A stretch of 64,000 bases of DNA from Faecalispora jeddahensis (GTDB taxonomy: Bacteria; Bacillota; Clostridia; Oscillospirales; Acutalibacteraceae), in contig NZ_CBYL010000002.1 of the NCBI RefSeq assembly GCF_000577335.1, forward strand, positions 104,526-168,525, given 5' to 3'. Under the pieces are notes generated by a model. That model ran no database searches. It saw only the letters and a program-made list of their open reading frames with translations, and had not been told where the DNA came from. Every line of letters starts with the position of its first letter. Position 1 is the stretch's first letter. Made by a program: the position numbers and the translations under genes. This document shows positions 41,105 through 48,747 of the stretch, one piece after another.

Positions 41105-42406
41105 ATGTCCTGGCAGGAGTTTTATCAGCAAAAGCGGATGACGGCAGAGCAGGCCGTTTCTCATATCAAATCCGGCAACCGCGTGGTCGTGGCTCACGCC
41201 ACCGGTGAACCCAGCGCACTGATCGACGCGATGGTAAAAAACGCCGACGCTTACCGCAATGTGGAGATTGTTCACATGGTGGCAATGGGCAAAGGCGAAT
41301 ACTGCCTGCCCGAATACGCGGAGAACTTCCGCCACAACAGTCTGTTTTTAGGGGCGTCCACCAGAGACGCCATCGCGAAAGGGCGCGGGGATTTCACCCC
41401 GGTATATTTCTCGCAGATTCCCGACCTTCTGCGCGAAGAGCTGCATCCCAATGTGGCGCTGCTTCACCTTTCCCCGCCGGATGAACATGGCTACTGCAGC
41501 TACGGCGTTTCGGTGGACTATACAAAGCCCGCCGCAGAAATCGCGGACCTGCGCATCGCCCAGATCAACCCCAACATGCCCCGCACCCTCGGCGACAGCT
41601 TCATCCACGTGAGCGAGCTGGACTGCATCGTAGAGGTGGATGACCCCATCATTGAGCTGGGGCAGGCAAAAATTGGAGAAACCGAGTGCGCCATCGGGGA
41701 GCACTGCGCCTCGCTCATTCAGGACGGAGACTGTTTGCAGCTTGGCATCGGCGCGATTCCCGACGCGGTTCTGCTGTTCCTCAAGGAAAAGAAAGACCTG
41801 GGAATTCATTCCGAAATGTTCTCGGACGGCGTGGTCGAGCTGGTGGAAGCTGGCGTGATCACCAACCGCCGCAAGACCCTGCACAAGGGCCAATGCGTCG
41901 TCACCTTCCTGATGGGCAGCAAGCGCCTGTACGATTATGTCAACAACAATCCGTCTGTCGCAATGTATCCGGTGGATTATGTCAACAATCCCGCTGTCAT
42001 CGCGAAAAATGACAGTCTGGTTTCCATCAACTCCTGCATTCAGGTTGACCTGATGGGCCAGGTCGTTTCCGACAGCATCGGCCCGCGGCAGTTTTCCGGC
42101 GTGGGCGGCCAGGTCGATTTCGTGCGCGGCGCAAACCTGAGCCGCGGCGGCAAGAGTATTATGGCCATGCCGTCATCCTTAGTAAAAAAGGACGGCACGC
42201 GCGTTTCCAAAATCGCGGTGCAAATCGATGCGGGCGCGGCGGTGACCACCTCCCGCTACGACGTGAATTATATCGTCACGGAATTCGGCGTTGCCAAGCT
42301 GAAGGGCAAAACCCTGCGCGACCGCGCGAAGGCACTCATCGAAATCGCTCACCCGGATTTCCGGGATGAGCTGATGGAAGAATTCCATCGCCGTTTCGGA
42401 GTATAA
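41105..42406 (+). CDS. abfT: 4-hydroxybutyrate CoA-transferase
   Basis: A 433-residue class I CoA-transferase of the acetyl-CoA hydrolase/transferase family. It moves CoA from acetyl- or butyryl-CoA to 4-hydroxybutyrate. The glutamate that forms the thioester is in GIHSEMFSDG (about E237, against E238 known for the C. aminobutyricum enzyme), the glycine loop is QLGIGAIPDAV, and RQFSGVGGQVDFVRGA lies near the CoA site. It starts one base after the NifU-like gene and closes the first part of the operon before a strong hairpin. A paralogue lies at 17581-18915. Confidence 0.93.
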   Translation: MSWQEFYQQKRMTAEQAVSHIKSGNRVVVAHATGEPSALIDAMVKNADAYRNVEIVHMVAMGKGEYCLPEYAENFRHNSLFLGASTRDAIAKGRGDFTPVYFSQIPDLLREELHPNVALLHLSPPDEHGYCSYGVSVDYTKPAAEIADLRIAQINPNMPRTLGDSFIHVSELDCIVEVDDPIIELGQAKIGETECAIGEHCASLIQDGDCLQLGIGAIPDAVLLFLKEKKDLGIHSEMFSDGVVELVEAGVITNRRKTLHKGQCVVTFLMGSKRLYDYVNNNPSVAMYPVDYVNNPAVIAKNDSLVSINSCIQVDLMGQVVSDSIGPRQFSGVGGQVDFVRGANLSRGGKSIMAMPSSLVKKDGTRVSKIAVQIDAGAAVTTSRYDVNYIVTEFGVAKLKGKTLRDRAKALIEIAHPDFRDELMEEFHRRFGV

Positions 42407-42439
42407 CATCTTTCAACGATACACTCTCCCACACCAAAG

Positions 42440-42469
42440 GCACCGGAGAGGCTCCGGCCTCTCCGGTGC
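42440..42469 (+). terminator. Strong hairpin between CoA-transferase and acyl carrier protein genes
   Basis: A perfect 13-base GC-rich stem GCACCGGAGAGGC / GCCTCTCCGGTGC with loop TCCG, followed by only GCTTTCT. A second hairpin GCCGCC/GGCGGC stands at 42491-42508. The weak T-run suggests partial termination, or RNA processing that sets different levels for the two halves of the cluster. Confidence 0.7.
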
Positions 42470-42545
42470 GCTTTCTACAATAATACGCAGGCCGCCGAAA
42501 AAGGCGGCAGGCACCACTTGCCACTCTCTGGAGGAAATTGACACC

Positions 42546-42779
42546 ATGACTCATTTGGAACAATACAATCAGATATTTATGAAGCTGTTCGGCGTTGCGG
42601 AGGAAGACCTCCCCTCACTGATTTATCTGCGCGGCAACTGGGATTCCCTGCAGCATATCGAGATGATCACCATGATGGAGGACACCTTCAATATTTCCAT
42701 CAACTCCACCGACGTCATCCTGTTTAACAGCTATGAAAAAGGAAAAGAGATTTTGAGGAAATACGACGTGGAGGTCTGA
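42546..42779 (+). CDS. Acyl carrier protein
   Basis: A 77-residue acyl carrier-type protein. The phosphopantetheine serine is in NWDSLQHIEM (DSL motif, about residue 34), followed by the usual amphipathic helices (MMEDTFNISINSTDV). It is acidic and of normal length. GGAGG stands 11 bases before the ATG. It is two bases before the ligase gene, so carrier and loading enzyme are made together. It is not the housekeeping fatty-acid ACP, which has a DSLD-type motif and sits with fab genes; here the neighbours are a ligase, LuxE- and LuxC-like proteins and a MaoC hydratase. Confidence 0.9.
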   Translation: MTHLEQYNQIFMKLFGVAEEDLPSLIYLRGNWDSLQHIEMITMMEDTFNISINSTDVILFNSYEKGKEILRKYDVEV

Positions 42780-42781
42780 CC

Positions 42782-44203
42782 ATGTTTTTTCCATTGGAAC
42801 AGCATCCGCCGGAGCAGCCCGCGCTGGTGGAACCAAACGGAGCCGTGCTGACCTATTCTCAGCTCGCGGCTGCCGTAAACCATGTGGCGGAATGGCCGGT
42901 GCAGCGCACTTTGATCTTCTGCCTGACCAGCAGCACCATCGGCTTTACTGCAGGATATGTGGGCTTTTTGTCCACGCAAGCGGTGCCCCTGCTTCTGGAC
43001 AGCGAGCTGACCCCGGAGCTTCTAAGCCGCCTGATTACACTGTACCGCCCCAGCTTTTTGTGGGTTCCGCAGAAAAAATCCGGCGCGTTTTCCAAATACA
43101 CGCCGGTACAGACACTGTATGATTACACCCTGCTGCAAACGGACTGTACCGACTGCCCGCAGCTGCACCCGGAGCTCTCGCTGCTGCTGACCACCTCTGG
43201 CTCAACAGGCAGCCCCAAGCTGGTGCGCCAGAGCGCACGCAATCTTCTTTCCAACGCCGAGGCAATCGCGCAGTATCTGGAGCTCAACTCCACCTCTGAG
43301 CGCCCGATCCTGACCTTGCCGCTGCATTACACCTTTGGCCTTTCGATTCTGCACAGCCACCTGCTGACAGGCGGGACCGTGCTGCTGAGCGAGTACAGTG
43401 TGATCCAGCAGGAGTTTTGGGATTATTTTGAGCGCGAAAAAGCCACCAGCATCAGCGGGGTACCCATGACCTACACCCTGCTGGAGCGCGCCGGATTCTT
43501 TGAGCGCGAGCTGCCGAGCCTGCGGTATTTTACACAGGCCGGGGGCAAGCTGCCGCACCGGATGCACCAGCGCTGTGCCGAATTTGCCCGGGAACGCGGG
43601 CTGCGTTTTTACGCGATGTACGGCCAGACAGAGGCCACCGCCCGCATGAGCTACCTGCCCTGGCGGCTGGCAGAAGAAAAATGCGGCACCATCGGAATTG
43701 CCATACCGGGCGGGGTCTTCCGCCTAGTTGGCGACAGCGGGGAGGAAATCACGGAGCCGTACCGGGAGGGCGAGCTGGTGTATGAGGGGCCGAACGTGAC
43801 CCTCGGCTATGCGCAGGGCCCGGTCGATCTGGCGCGGGGCGATGATTTCGGCGGCATGCTGTTTACCGGCGACCTCGCCATGCGGGATACGGACGGCTGC
43901 TATACCGTTACCGGGCGCAAGAAGCGGATGGTAAAGCTGTTCGGCAGCCGCGTAAGCCTGGACGAATGCGAGCGCCTGCTGCGTGAGCAGTTCGGCGGCG
44001 CGGATTTCGCGTGCCTGGGGCGCGACGATCATATCGATCTGTTCGTCACCGAGTCCTCGGATTGCACCGCGCAGAACGCGCTTACTTATCTGTCTGAAAC
44101 CCTTCGTTTTCCCGTGTGGGCCTTTGGCGCACATCCCATCGCGGAAATTCCCAGAAACGAGGCCGGGAAAATCCAATACCCGCGCCTGGAGGAGCTGCTA
44201 TGA
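42782..44203 (+). CDS. Adenylate-forming acyl ligase (AMP-binding family)
   Basis: A 473-residue member of the ANL superfamily (PF00501). The phosphate loop is LTTSGSTGSPKLVRQ, the A5 motif is YAMYGQTEAT, the A7 motif is MLFTGDLAMRD, the hinge region is TGRKKRMVKLFGSRVSL, and the C-terminal catalytic lysine is in RNEAGKIQYPRLEEL. It activates a carboxylic acid as an acyl-adenylate. The tight link to the ACP gene (two bases) points to loading of the acid onto the carrier rather than onto CoA. It overlaps the LuxE-like gene by four bases (ATGA). The preferred acid is not known; 4-hydroxybutyrate, crotonate or a longer acid are possible. Confidence 0.9.
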   Translation: MFFPLEQHPPEQPALVEPNGAVLTYSQLAAAVNHVAEWPVQRTLIFCLTSSTIGFTAGYVGFLSTQAVPLLLDSELTPELLSRLITLYRPSFLWVPQKKSGAFSKYTPVQTLYDYTLLQTDCTDCPQLHPELSLLLTTSGSTGSPKLVRQSARNLLSNAEAIAQYLELNSTSERPILTLPLHYTFGLSILHSHLLTGGTVLLSEYSVIQQEFWDYFEREKATSISGVPMTYTLLERAGFFERELPSLRYFTQAGGKLPHRMHQRCAEFARERGLRFYAMYGQTEATARMSYLPWRLAEEKCGTIGIAIPGGVFRLVGDSGEEITEPYREGELVYEGPNVTLGYAQGPVDLARGDDFGGMLFTGDLAMRDTDGCYTVTGRKKRMVKLFGSRVSLDECERLLREQFGGADFACLGRDDHIDLFVTESSDCTAQNALTYLSETLRFPVWAFGAHPIAEIPRNEAGKIQYPRLEELL

Positions 44204-45282
44204 CAAAGGATGTTGCACATCTGCTGGAAATACCGCCGTTTTCTCTGCCGCAGTCGGCAAAGGAGGCCTTGTTCTTCCCCGCGGCACTGGAGCTGACCCG
44301 TTACCACAGCGCCCACTGTGAGCCGTATGCCAATATTCTGCGCGCGCTGGAATTTGACCCCGAAACGATCCACAGCACGCAGGAGCTGCCCTTTCTCCCC
44401 AGCGGCCTGTTCAAATCCATGCGGCTGAGCAGCGTTCCCTCCGAGCAGGAATACGCCCGCTCCCTTACCTCCTCCGGTACCACAGGAAGCCAGACCGTTC
44501 ATGTGGAGCTGGACCGGGAGACCTCCGCCGACCAGCAGCGCGCACTGGCGCACATTGCTGCAGATTTCATCGGCGGAGCGCGCCTGCCGATGCTGATTCT
44601 CGATCAGCCGTCCATCCTTGCTTATGGCAGCGGGCTTTCCGCACGGGCCGCCGGAATCCTGGGCTTTTCTATTTTTGCCCGGCGGCGCGTGTTTGCCCTG
44701 CGGGAGGATTTAACGCTTGATCTGCCGGCCATCCGCGCGTTTCTGGAGCAGGCAAACGGCGGGCCGTTTCTTTTGTTCGGCTTCACCTTTATGGTGTGGA
44801 AATATTTTTGCCAGGCGCTGCGCGACTCTGCGGAACATCTGGATTTTTCGGGCGGAATCCTCATTCACGGGGGCGGCTGGAAGAAGCTTCTCGATCAGGC
44901 CGTGCCGCCGGAGGAATTCCAGCGCGCCCTGAATGAGTGCTGCGGGCTGCATCGCATTTACAATTATTACGGTATGGCAGAGCAGGCCGGTTCCGTCTTT
45001 TTTCAATGCGAGGCTGGGCGCTTTCATGCCAGCGAGCTTTCCGAGGTATTCGTGCGCAGGGCGGAGGATTTCTCCCTGTGCGAGCCGAGAGAAGCGGGTA
45101 TTCTGCAGGTTCTTTCTCTGCTGCCGCGCTCTTACCCCGGCCACAGTCTGCTAACGGAGGACGAGGGCGTTTTTCTGGGTGTGGATGACTGCCCCTGCGG
45201 CAGGCTGGGGAAAAACTTTCTGGTCAGCGGCCGCCTGCAGCAGGCGCAGCTCAGGGGGTGCAGCGATGTCTACGCAGGATAA
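44200..45282 (+). CDS. luxE: LuxE-like acyl-protein synthetase
   Basis: A 360-residue protein of the LuxE family (PF04443), the component of bioluminescence fatty-acid reductase that adenylates an acid and carries it on a cysteine. Seen are SRSLTSSGTTGSQTVHVELD-like P-loop (SLTSSGTTGSQTVHVEL), GSGLSARAAGILGFS, FGFTFMVWKYF, the IHGGGWKKL strand, YNYYGMAEQAGSVFF and a cysteine in the C-terminal RGCSDVYAG, at the place of the acylated cysteine of LuxE. The start at 44200 overlaps the ligase stop. It is followed by luxC with a 17-base overlap. No luciferase luxAB or luxD is present in the window. In this setting it would pass an acyl group to the LuxC-like reductase. Confidence 0.9.
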   Translation: MTKDVAHLLEIPPFSLPQSAKEALFFPAALELTRYHSAHCEPYANILRALEFDPETIHSTQELPFLPSGLFKSMRLSSVPSEQEYARSLTSSGTTGSQTVHVELDRETSADQQRALAHIAADFIGGARLPMLILDQPSILAYGSGLSARAAGILGFSIFARRRVFALREDLTLDLPAIRAFLEQANGGPFLLFGFTFMVWKYFCQALRDSAEHLDFSGGILIHGGGWKKLLDQAVPPEEFQRALNECCGLHRIYNYYGMAEQAGSVFFQCEAGRFHASELSEVFVRRAEDFSLCEPREAGILQVLSLLPRSYPGHSLLTEDEGVFLGVDDCPCGRLGKNFLVSGRLQQAQLRGCSDVYAG

Positions 45283-46462
45283 GAAATTTGTACTGCTCAC
45301 TGGGGAGCTGTCTTCTTTAGAGCAGGATATGCCGCCTTTCTCCATTTTTGAGGAGCAGGTGCTTCAGTTCCTGAACGCATTGAGCATCAGGCTGCGCCGA
45401 AACCCCGAAGCACACCCCTTTCCCGACCTTTCCGCCTTCGCGTTCTGGTGCCGGGGCAGCCATCTCCGGCAGCTCGCAAAGGGTCAGAATACGGAGAGCC
45501 TGTGCTTCGGCCGCGGGCTGGCGTTTCATGTGTGCCCCGGCAACGTTCCGCTGAACTTTGCGTACTCGCTGGCGGCGGGTTTGCTGGCAGGGTGCGCCTG
45601 CGCGGTTCGCCTTTCCTCACGTGATTTTCCGCAGGCAAGGCTGCTGTGCCGTGAAATGGACGCACTGCTGCACGCTGAATTTCGAGGACTTCTGCCCTAT
45701 ATCACCTGTTTTCAGTGCGAACACGGTCACCCGGTTCTGGCGCGGCTGTCGGAACGCTGCGGCGTGCGCGTTCTGTGGGGCGGCGACGAGGCGATCCGGC
45801 AAATCCGGCAGCTGCCGCTTTCTCCGCGTGCGGTGGAGTTTTCCTTTGCCAGCCGCTATTCCGTGTGCGTCATCGACGCAGGGGCATTCCTGAGCGACCC
45901 GAACCCGGAGCAGCTTTCGGAACGCTTTTATTCGGACGCTTACTTTGCCGGACAATGGGCCTGCACCTCTCCCCGCGCTCTGCTTTGGCTGGGGGAGAAC
46001 ACACAAGTTGAAGCGGCCCAAAAAATTTTGTGGCAAGAGGTGGAACGCCTGTGCCAAAACCGGGCGGATTTTCTGCCGGTTCACGCGGTCAAAAAGCGGG
46101 AGCATTTCTGCCGGATGGCGGCCCAAAACCCGGAAGTCCGCCTGTGCGCGCAAAGCAACCATGCCGTGCGGGTGCTGACGCCACGCCTGACTCCGGAGCT
46201 GCTGGAGCTTTGGACCGGCGACGGCTTGTTTCTGGAAACCCATGCACAGACACTCGATGCGCTGCTCCCCATCTTAGGGGAACGCTGCCAGACGCTTTGC
46301 TATTATGGAATCGAAACGGCAGAGCTGCGGGAATTTCTGCGTCGTGCACGTCCCGCGGGAGTTGACCGTGTCGTTCCGCTTGGCAGCAGCATGCAGTTTT
46401 CTCTGGTATGGGACGGAATCGATTTGATCCGTGCTATGAGCCGCAGCGTTGAATTTTCCTAG
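45266..46462 (+). CDS. luxC: LuxC-like acyl-CoA/acyl-protein reductase
   Basis: A 398-residue protein of the LuxC family (PF05893), an aldehyde-dehydrogenase-fold enzyme that reduces an acyl thioester to the aldehyde with NADPH. The catalytic cysteine is in FAGQWACTSPRALLWLG; the N-terminal part has HVCPGNVPLNFAYSLAAGLL, the nucleotide-binding region typical of LuxC. The ATG at 45266 has AGGGGG upstream and overlaps the end of luxE; a longer frame from 45179 lacks a site. With LuxE it forms a fatty-acid-reductase-like pair. The product would be an aldehyde; its chain length and use are unknown because luciferase genes are absent. Confidence 0.9.
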   Translation: MSTQDKKFVLLTGELSSLEQDMPPFSIFEEQVLQFLNALSIRLRRNPEAHPFPDLSAFAFWCRGSHLRQLAKGQNTESLCFGRGLAFHVCPGNVPLNFAYSLAAGLLAGCACAVRLSSRDFPQARLLCREMDALLHAEFRGLLPYITCFQCEHGHPVLARLSERCGVRVLWGGDEAIRQIRQLPLSPRAVEFSFASRYSVCVIDAGAFLSDPNPEQLSERFYSDAYFAGQWACTSPRALLWLGENTQVEAAQKILWQEVERLCQNRADFLPVHAVKKREHFCRMAAQNPEVRLCAQSNHAVRVLTPRLTPELLELWTGDGLFLETHAQTLDALLPILGERCQTLCYYGIETAELREFLRRARPAGVDRVVPLGSSMQFSLVWDGIDLIRAMSRSVEFS

Positions 46463-46483
46463 CAGTAACCGAAAGGAAACAAT

Positions 46484-46879
46484 ATGATGACACCTTTATC
46501 CATTGGGGATTGTGCAGAGCGCACCAGAAGCTTTTCACCGCAGGACCTTGAGGACTACATGCGGCTGACAGGCGATCAGAATCCCCTGCACACCTTGGAA
46601 TCAGGGGAAAGCCGTTTCGGCGCGCCCATCGTTCACGGCATGCTGCTGGCCGGGATGATCTCTGCGCTGATCGGCACACAGCTCCCCGGGCCGGGCTCCG
46701 TTTATGTCAGTCAGGAGCTTCGTTTCATCCGCCCGGTATTCTGCGGCGACACTGTCACCGCCGCCTGCCGGGTCGCGCAGATTTACCCGGAAAACGGGCA
46801 GGTGCGCCTGCGGGTACAGATCCGCAACCAGAAACAGGAGCTCGTTCTTTCCGGCTACGCGGTGGTTCTGCCGCCCTGA
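46484..46879 (+). CDS. MaoC-like (R)-specific enoyl-CoA/enoyl-ACP hydratase
   Basis: A 131-residue single hot-dog domain of the MaoC family (PF01575). The catalytic pair is in TGDQNPLHT (Asp and His, about residues 30 and 35), followed by RFGAPIVHGMLLAGMISALIG, the standard helix, and VSQELRFIRPVFCGDTV. It hydrates trans-2-enoyl thioesters to (R)-3-hydroxyacyl thioesters or does the reverse. It is 21 bases after luxC and is the last gene of the cluster, before a 23-base perfect terminator. It could act on crotonyl-CoA from the first half of the operon, or on an enoyl group on the neighbouring ACP. Confidence 0.9.
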   Translation: MMTPLSIGDCAERTRSFSPQDLEDYMRLTGDQNPLHTLESGESRFGAPIVHGMLLAGMISALIGTQLPGPGSVYVSQELRFIRPVFCGDTVTAACRVAQIYPENGQVRLRVQIRNQKQELVLSGYAVVLPP

Positions 46880-46895
46880 AGACATAGAAAATGAA

Positions 46896-46948
46896 ATGAA
46901 ACAGAAAGAACTCCCTCGCCAAAAACGAGGGAGTTCTTTCTGTTTCAT
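46896..46948. terminator. Very long bidirectional terminator after the LuxCE-MaoC genes
   Basis: A perfect 23-base stem, left arm 46896-46918 and right arm 46926-46948, loop CCAAAAA. The core is GAACTCCCTCG / CGAGGGAGTTC, then TTTCTGTTTC. It lies between the converging MaoC and DUF6506-like genes. Confidence 0.93.
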
Positions 46949-46962
46949 TCAGAGATTAAATA

Positions 46963-47265
46963 TCAGCCTTTTGCGAAAAAGCGGGCGAACAGCTCATCCT
47001 GCTCTGGCAGGTGCGTTACAAAGCCGATCGCAATTTTCCCATGCGTCAGCGCAATCAGCTCTTTGGCTTTTTCCTCGCCGAACGCGCCGCAAAGCTCCAC
47101 GGCCCCGAAGCCCTCCTGCTCCAGCTCCGTCAGCTTCTGGCGTGCCTGCTCGTAGTTGTTCACCGTAAAAATACTGGTGATCTGTTTTTCCGTTTCAAAA
47201 TGGGCCTGGTGCTGTTCCGGCGTATAGTGTCCTCCCATCAAAACAAATGCGAATTTCTTTTTCAT
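46963..47265 (-). CDS. DUF6506-like small protein
   Basis: A 100-residue protein starting MKKKFAFVLMGGHYTPEQHQ, with FGAVELCGAFGEEKAKELIAL and GFVTHLPEQDELFARFF near the end. This matches a widespread uncharacterised family (named DUF6506 to my recollection) found as single genes in anaerobes. No activity is known. The conserved cysteine and the closing PEQDELF motif suggest a small enzyme-like fold. It is a single gene convergent with the MaoC gene, 69 bases downstream of the exporter-like gene. Confidence 0.75.
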   Translation of the reverse strand: MKKKFAFVLMGGHYTPEQHQAHFETEKQITSIFTVNNYEQARQKLTELEQEGFGAVELCGAFGEEKAKELIALTHGKIAIGFVTHLPEQDELFARFFAKG

Positions 47266-47334
47266 AGTAATATCTCCTATCTAAATTCATTTTATTTTTC
47301 TCTCAATTCAGGCCGTCGCTCAACGGCAAAGCAA

Positions 47335-48336
47335 TTATGATTCGTTCCAGTAACGCGCTCTCTGTTCCGGGGTCAGCGACTGGGCAAAGGTGCTTTTCAG
47401 CAGCAGAAAATGCTCCAGCTCATTAAAAATGTGCAGCAGGGCGGCGCGGTCTTCAAATTCCTCGCGGGTACGGGGCAGCTCGCTGGCGCGGAATTCCGCT
47501 CGAATTTTGTTCGCGTCGTCAAGCAGCGCCGCCGCGTTGTTCGATTCCCCAAAGGTAGAAGAAATCCTGCGCAGAAATACGGCAATCTGCTCCGCCTGGG
47601 ACGGCGCTCCGTTGAGCCGGAGAAGGCCGATCTGAATGCGCTGAAGAACCAGAAACTGGTTGGTACGCATGTCGATGTATTCCCGGTAATAATTCAGGTC
47701 GAGGGTCAGCGCATTGTCGGCAGCTCGGTTTGCCTGCGCACGCGCCTGCTCCAGCAGACGCTCCAGCTCCGAAAATTTTGGGAGATGGGAAACCGTATGG
47801 CCCTGAATCGCATCCGCAATCTGATCCAGCACCCGGCAGATCGCAGAATCGATCTCCCCCTGCGCCTCGCGGATGGCATGGAGCCCGACCGGTAAAAACA
47901 GGTTCAACAGAATACCGATGCCCGCGCCGATCACAAGGAGCAGAAGCTCGTTGCCGATCAGCCCGAGCGCCATGGAGCGCTCTACCCAATAATGGGTGAC
48001 CAGCACCGAACACATGGCAATATCCGCAGCGGCGGAAAACGTATGGCACAGCGTAACAAACGCCAGCAGATAAATACCAAGGGCCGCAACCGTATAGCCC
48101 AGCAGCTGAAAGCTGAAAAACGCAATGGCCGTCGCCGCCAGAAAAATCGGGATACGGCGCCCCGCGGTGATCAGCGTTTCCCGCTTCGTTTCCTGCAGAC
48201 TGAGCAGCGTAATGATGCCTGCCGCCGTGGGGTATTGCAGCCCCAGCGCAAGTGCCAAGGCAATGGCGGCACAGGCCCCTGCCGCCGCCTTTACCGCCTT
48301 GATTCCTGCAGATTTGAGCAAAGTCTTCAAACGCAT
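47335..48336 (-). CDS. Aromatic acid exporter family (FUSC-like) membrane protein
   Basis: A protein of about 333 residues. The N-terminal half has about five hydrophobic segments (KAAAGACAAIALALALGLQY, TAAGIITLLSLQETKRETL) and the conserved short motif seen in the ArAE_1/FUSC family of putative aromatic-acid or toxic-compound exporters; the C-terminal half is a soluble helical domain with a coiled-coil-like stretch (LPKFSELERLLEQARAQANR). The start is uncertain: the ATG at 48336 touches its AAGGGGG, while a TTG six bases downstream (48330) has ideal spacing. A clear promoter lies upstream. The substrate is unknown. Confidence 0.8.
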   Translation of the reverse strand: MRLKTLLKSAGIKAVKAAAGACAAIALALALGLQYPTAAGIITLLSLQETKRETLITAGRRIPIFLAATAIAFFSFQLLGYTVAALGIYLLAFVTLCHTFSAAADIAMCSVLVTHYWVERSMALGLIGNELLLLVIGAGIGILLNLFLPVGLHAIREAQGEIDSAICRVLDQIADAIQGHTVSHLPKFSELERLLEQARAQANRAADNALTLDLNYYREYIDMRTNQFLVLQRIQIGLLRLNGAPSQAEQIAVFLRRISSTFGESNNAAALLDDANKIRAEFRASELPRTREEFEDRAALLHIFNELEHFLLLKSTFAQSLTPEQRARYWNES

Positions 48337-48398
48337 CCCCCTTCGCAAGCCGGAGGCGGCCTGCGGTACTCTGTGCCGCGCTCCCAATCTTTGACTTT

Positions 48399-48427
48399 AT
48401 TATATTGGGTTATCCTCACAATTTCAA
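48399..48427 (-). promoter_or_regulatory. Promoter of the exporter-like gene
   Basis: On the minus strand TTGAAA (48422-48427), 17 bases, TATAAT (48399-48404), about 65 bases before the coding region. The remaining part of the 410-base gap up to 48747 holds only the citF terminator. Confidence 0.75.
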
Positions 48428-48576
48428 CTCTGAGCAGTAGCAACAGGAAATTTCCCGCATATTATAGACAAAATACAGCCGCCAATCGGACAAGCACTAG
48501 GTAATGGCTCCCCATAAAGTTCGTGGAACTGCAGGCGTATTCCGAAACAGCCGCACCCTGAGAAACGGCAGACAGT

Positions 48577-48624
48577 AAAAAAGTGCATGGAACCGCTTTT
48601 CAGCGGCCAATCCATGCACTTTTT
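48577..48624 (-). terminator. Terminator of the citDEF operon
   Basis: Arms AAAAAAGTGCATGGA and TCCATGCACTTTTT (14 paired) with an inner hairpin CCGC-TTTTCA-GCGG, 123 bases beyond the citF stop, and A/T runs on both sides, so it works in either direction. Confidence 0.85.
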
Positions 48625-48747
48625 ATCATGATTCAGAGGATTCTTCCCGCCTCGCTCTGGCGGTTTCTTTGCATTGGTTCGCCGAAATGGCGTAAATCCG
48701 TTCCGGCCGCAGGCAGGGGAAACCCTGTCGACACCGCCAATCACGAA

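Noticed and set aside
42505..42525. A sigma-54-like promoter (GGCACCACTTGCC) before the ACP gene
   Set aside because: The distance between the GG and GC elements is 8 bases instead of 10, so RpoN would not recognise it; it is also part of short repeats around the GCCGCC hairpin.
38357..46879. A complete bioluminescence (lux) operon
   Set aside because: luxC and luxE homologues are present, but there is no luciferase pair luxAB and no luxD thioesterase in the window.
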